A DNA stretch of 50,298 bases, from contig JAHFQV010000005.1 in NCBI GenBank assembly GCA_023259175.1, forward strand, positions 1 to 50,298, given 5' to 3'. This stretch comes from Oxalobacteraceae bacterium. GTDB taxonomy: Bacteria; Pseudomonadota; Gammaproteobacteria; Burkholderiales; Burkholderiaceae_D. Numbering within the stretch: position 1 is the first letter of the stretch; every line of letters begins with the position of its first letter. The position numbers were made by a program, and so were the translations under genes. Positions 50,248 to 50,298 of this stretch are shown one piece after another. The notes below the pieces were generated by a model. The model did no database searches. It was not told the origin of the DNA and saw nothing but the letters and a program-made list of their open reading frames with translations.

Positions 50248-50298
50248 CTATTTAAATTGGTATTGCATACTCAAATACATAAAGCGACCACGCGGATC
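50248..50298 (-). CDS. C-terminal end of a probable TonB-dependent receptor, cut by window edge
   Basis: On the minus strand the last 16 codons before TAG (50248-50250) read DPRGRFMYLSMQYQFK. This is the type of ending seen in TonB-dependent receptors: a DPRGR loop and a last strand with alternating aromatic and small residues, ending near Phe. The rest is outside the window. A terminal Lys after Phe is slightly unusual. The call is tentative because only 16 residues are visible. Confidence 0.5.
   Translation of the reverse strand, partial: DPRGRFMYLSMQYQFK

Overview
The window reads as a chromosomal segment of a betaproteobacterium of the order Burkholderiales, most likely Oxalobacteraceae and perhaps close to Undibacterium. 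This is inferred from gene content: an rsmB - DUF4390 - ntrY-like - ntrX-like run, DUF1840 and DUF3567 proteins, an MSHA-type pilus operon and a kdgD gene next to a GntR-type regulator. Base composition is moderate and visibly more AT-rich around 2.5-7.5 kb. I found no tRNA, rRNA, CRISPR array or complete insertion sequence.

Layout. 1-1.9 kb: 5-dehydro-4-deoxyglucarate dehydratase (cut by the left edge) and its probable FadR-type regulator, with three copies of an 11-bp operator-like element. 1.9-2.8 kb: non-coding, holding a palindromic repeat and an origin-like module of DnaA-box-like sites, a C-run, DnaA-trio triplets and an AT-rich stretch, with no dnaA nearby. 2.8-7.5 kb, minus strand: a compact mixed operon with an ABC-2 permease, a small TPR-like membrane protein, a two-component pair whose receiver and kinase resemble PrsR/PrsK but lack an AAA+ domain, a type IV prepilin and an ABC ATPase. 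7.7-9.6 kb, plus strand: two paralogous pilin-like proteins sharing one globular domain on two different N-terminal helix types. 9.7-20.4 kb, minus strand: an MSHA-like pilus operon (mshM-L-N-E-G-I-J-like plus an unidentified gene), interrupted by a MITE-like element with terminal inverted repeats and a 7-bp target duplication. 20.7-23.5 kb, divergent: a surface lipoprotein of ten 82-84-residue repeats.

23.5-33.1 kb is a housekeeping stretch: small membrane and lipoproteins, DUF1840, an alpha/beta hydrolase, rsmB, DUF4390, an NtrY/NtrX-like pair, a degenerate CobW-like protein, a yqjD-yqjE-yqjK-like operon and DUF3567. 33.4-41.2 kb holds an M20 amidohydrolase, a secreted tyrosine-phosphatase-like protein, a secreted amidohydrolase fused to a CIA30 domain, a DesK/DesR-like pair, a GNAT acetyltransferase and an APC permease.

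41.7-47.1 kb holds a TraB/GumN protein with a small partner, then an envelope redox cluster: a DUF4214-cytochrome c lipoprotein, a TlpA-like thioredoxin, a DUF4266 lipoprotein ending in CGCN, a DUF3570 outer-membrane barrel and an ApbE flavin transferase. The barrel carries a sequence that fits the ApbE flavinylation motif, so the set may form an undescribed flavin/heme relay; this is a hypothesis. 47.1-50.3 kb holds a DUF2807 lipoprotein with strictly alternating GSGD and GPGD turns, a hexose-6-phosphate mutarotase, a TPR membrane protein and the last residues of a probable TonB-dependent receptor.
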